Below are positions 40,292 to 42,041 of a stretch of DNA of 42,041 nt, piece after piece. The notes under the pieces are model-generated. The model searched no databases. It was not told the DNA's origin and saw only the letters and a program-made list of their open reading frames with translations. The translations under genes were made by a program, and so were the position numbers. Each line of letters begins with the position of its first letter. The first letter of the stretch is position 1. This stretch comes from Candidatus Woesearchaeota archaeon (GTDB taxonomy: Archaea; Nanobdellota; Nanobdellia; Woesearchaeales; BM511), in the NCBI GenBank assembly GCA_018221135.1, contig JAAOYB010000002.1, positions 1-42,041 on the forward strand, written 5' to 3'.

Positions 40292-40582
40292 AATAAAGAC
40301 AAATCTATCAAGGTTTTCAAAGCACTTGGTGAAGAGACTAGATTTTTGATAGTCCAATCTTTACTAAAAGATGAATTATGTGCTTGTGAAATTCCTGATT
40401 TGATTGGGAGAACTCAAAGCAATACATCTATGCATCTTGCAAAGCTACATGATTTAGGTTTGATTAAATCTAGAAAAGATGGGAAAATGATTATTTATTC
40501 TATTAAGGATGAAGATGTTATAAAGTTATTAAAATTCTTAAAAATTAGTCCAATTAAAGTAGGTAAAAGGAGGAGTTGTTAA
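40289..40582 (+). CDS. arsR: ArsR-family metalloid-responsive repressor
   Basis: 97 residues from the ATG at 40289, leaderless, with an alternative ATG at 40277. Winged helix: KVFKALGEETRFLIVQSLL, DELCACEIPDLIGRTQSNTSMHLAKL (the recognition helix), GLIKSRKDGKMIIYSI (the wing). The CxC of ELCACEI corresponds to the CxC of arsenic sensors, and a third Cys closes the C terminus (KRRSC). It should release DNA on binding As(III). It overlaps its own palindromic operator, and acr3 begins 1 nt after the stop. Confidence 0.9.
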   Translation: MNKDKSIKVFKALGEETRFLIVQSLLKDELCACEIPDLIGRTQSNTSMHLAKLHDLGLIKSRKDGKMIIYSIKDEDVIKLLKFLKISPIKVGKRRSC

Positions 40583-40583
40583 A

Positions 40584-41627
40584 ATGGAATCAGAAAGAAA
40601 ACTTAATTTGTTTGATGGTTATTTATCGTTGTGGGTCGCTATTTGTATTATCGCAGGTACTGCTATAGGTTTCTTTTTCCCTGCTTTCTCACAATTCTTA
40701 GGTGGTATGGAAGTTGCAAATATTTCAGTTCCTATCGCGTTAGTGCTTCTTGCTATGATGTATCCTATCATGCTTAAAGTTAATTTTGAAGAAATTTTTA
40801 ATGTAAAGAAAAATTCAAAACCATTAGTCCTTACGGTTGTTGTTAATTGGCTTATCAAACCATTTAGTATGGCGTTTATTGCATGGTTATTTATGAGAGT
40901 ATTCTATTCCTCATTAATTCCTCAAAGTCTCCAATCCGAATACATTGCTGGGATGATATTACTAGGACTTGCTCCTTGTACTGCAATGGTATTGGTGTGG
41001 ACTCACCTTGCAAAAGCTAACATTAATTATGCACTAGTTCAAGTTTCAGTCAATGACCTTATAATCTTGGTATTATTTGCTCCCTTAGGAAAATTTTTAT
41101 TAGGTGTCACGACCGATTTTCCTGTGCCTTTTATGACAATATTTCTTTCAGTCTTATTTTATGTTGCTTTGCCACTTAGTTTAGCATTTATTACAAGGCA
41201 TTTGCTTGTTAAGAATAAAGGAAAATCTTGGTTTGAGAATAAGTTTATAAAAGAAATAGAATGGATAACGCCAGCAGGATTATTAGTAGCACTAGTTTTA
41301 ATATTCTTGTTTCAGGGGGATAAAATAATCCATTACCCTTTACACATTGTACTTATAGCAATTCCTTTAATATTTCAAACTTACCTTATATTTTACATAA
41401 GTTATTTTGGTGCAAAAAAACTAAAAATTCCATTTAAAGAAGCAGCACCATCAGCATTTATAGGGGCGAGTAATTTCTTCGAACTTTCTGTTGCTGTAGC
41501 ACTGATATTGTTTGGTATGAACTCCGGGGCGACATTAGCAACAGTTGTAGGTGTTTTAGTAGAAGTTCCTGTAATGCTTCATTTAGTTAAGATCATGAAA
41601 ATGAATAAAAACAAATTTAATTTTTGA
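40584..41627 (+). CDS. acr3: ACR3-type arsenite efflux permease
   Basis: 347 residues, ten helices. ACR3 signatures are MILLGLAPCTAMVLVWTHL (the substrate-site Cys), VNDLIILVLFAPLGKFLLG and PSAFIGASNFFELSVAVALILFG. It exports As(III) using the membrane potential. It starts 1 nt after arsR, in the same operon. A truncated arsC follows after 2 nt. Confidence 0.93.
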   Translation: MESERKLNLFDGYLSLWVAICIIAGTAIGFFFPAFSQFLGGMEVANISVPIALVLLAMMYPIMLKVNFEEIFNVKKNSKPLVLTVVVNWLIKPFSMAFIAWLFMRVFYSSLIPQSLQSEYIAGMILLGLAPCTAMVLVWTHLAKANINYALVQVSVNDLIILVLFAPLGKFLLGVTTDFPVPFMTIFLSVLFYVALPLSLAFITRHLLVKNKGKSWFENKFIKEIEWITPAGLLVALVLIFLFQGDKIIHYPLHIVLIAIPLIFQTYLIFYISYFGAKKLKIPFKEAAPSAFIGASNFFELSVAVALILFGMNSGATLATVVGVLVEVPVMLHLVKIMKMNKNKFNF

Positions 41628-41629
41628 AA

Positions 41630-41692
41630 ATGATAAAAAATATATTATTTGTATGCACTGAAAACTCTGCAAGAAGCCAGATGGCATATTAG
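41630..41692 (+). pseudogene. arsC: arsC fragment (arsenate reductase, 20 codons)
   Basis: MIKNILFVCTENSARSQMAY followed by TAG. FVCTENSARSQMA is the phosphate loop of the low-molecular-weight phosphatase type of arsenate reductase. The remaining 110 or so residues are missing, and the TAG falls within the bases that precede the next gene (TTAGGAGGG). So arsC was cut by a recombination or insertion event at its 20th codon. Confidence 0.85.
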
Positions 41693-41701
41693 GAGGGAAA
41701 A

Positions 41702-42041
41702 ATGATAGAACAGACAGAACTTGTAATTAATGCATCAAAGAAATGTTTTGAAGAGAAAACAATAGATTGCCCAGAGATAATAGGGCCTGTTGATTATGGT
41801 TTAAAGCAATTTGAAAAGTACGGGAAGAATTATATCGCCTTTGGCAAAGGAATCCTGACAGGTTCAAATATCCCTGGAACAAAAAGGCTAATCTTCACCG
41901 CACATTCTCCCTTGTGGGATCATTTTTATATATCAACTATGGGCGGAGCAGCTTACACTTTCAATGGTCTTGGGATAAACTATGTGTGCATTACAAACTC
42001 ATGCGATGCTCCTTCAGTTCTTGAGATAAAACGGGAAAATG
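41702..42041 (+). CDS. Aldehyde ferredoxin oxidoreductase-like, N-terminal part
   Basis: 113 codons, running off the window edge. After an unusual N-terminal segment of about 45 residues the sequence reads KNYIAFGKGILTGSNIPGT, then RLIFTAHSPLWDHFYISTMGG and GINYVCI. This is the N-terminal domain of tungsten-pterin aldehyde oxidoreductases (GxLTG..xPG..RL, SPL, GG). The rest is outside. It has a strong AGGAGG site 6 nt before ATG 41702. Codon choice (ATC, GCC, CTG, CGG) differs from its A/T-rich neighbours, so it may have arrived by transfer. The Fe-S and cofactor domains cannot be checked. Confidence 0.8.
   Translation, partial: MIEQTELVINASKKCFEEKTIDCPEIIGPVDYGLKQFEKYGKNYIAFGKGILTGSNIPGTKRLIFTAHSPLWDHFYISTMGGAAYTFNGLGINYVCITNSCDAPSVLEIKREN

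Noticed and set aside
1-42041. tRNA, rRNA or CRISPR arrays
   Set aside because: I looked for tRNA-like cloverleaf ends, conserved rRNA segments and regularly spaced repeats and saw none; a covariance search could still find a divergent RNA.

Overview
The window reads as a piece of an archaeal chromosome, by eye roughly one third G+C and densely packed with genes on both strands. The archaeal reading rests on three things. Most genes carry a TATA-type box centred about 30 nt upstream of the start codon, so most transcripts look leaderless. Two C-terminal fragments of the archaeal transcription factor TFB are present. The tRNA ligase and several small zinc-ribbon and membrane families are of archaeal type. 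Small genes of unknown function and the gene mix would fit a DPANN/Nanoarchaeota-type genome (Woesearchaeales or relatives), but the sequence does not settle the lineage. I recognised no rRNA, tRNA or CRISPR array, and no gene-free stretch exceeds 300 bases.

Region 1 (1-6400): a ModE-type DNA-binding domain, a ZIP-like permease whose 5' end is damaged by a perfect 30-bp tandem duplication, an exported thiol-redox operon (TlpA-like thioredoxin, CcdA, DUF3179), and central carbon genes (isocitrate dehydrogenase, 6-phosphogluconolactonase, transaldolase).

Region 2 (6400-18870): housekeeping and membrane genes: CTP synthase, RDD protein and SppA, arginyl-tRNA synthetase, a DEDD-type nuclease, FKBP isomerase, a sulfite-oxidase-like lipoprotein with a tiny two-histidine membrane partner, a hemerythrin-like protein, a small predicted zincin, and a response regulator plus histidine kinase.

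Region 3 (18870-29650): two cytoplasmic (alpha/alpha)6 glycosidases (MGH1/GH63-like and GH15-like), a bacterial-type sugar transferase lacking its membrane helix, a PurN-like formyltransferase plus methyltransferase, a DEAD-box helicase with a long leader, a CPBP protease, DUF1059, and several small zinc-binding proteins, two of them under 60 residues.

Region 4 (29690-42041): an accessory zone. A truncated tyrosine recombinase runs directly into a TFB 3'-end fragment. A second TFB 3'-end fragment lies 5.6 kb further on, and a 48-bp near-perfect direct repeat is shared by the two. Between them sits a tight three-gene operon: a secreted, membrane-anchored alpha/alpha-toroid protein, a seven-helix membrane domain fused to an alpha-L-glutamate-ligase-like ATP-grasp enzyme, and a membrane-anchored transglutaminase-fold protein whose catalytic Cys is replaced by Ser. 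This is the best candidate here for a poorly described system, probably modifying something at the cell surface. Next come a mercury module (BFD-type Fe-S protein, MerA, MerT) and a divergent arsenic module (ArsR, ACR3, arsC cut to 20 codons). The window ends in the start of an aldehyde ferredoxin oxidoreductase-like gene that abuts the broken arsC.
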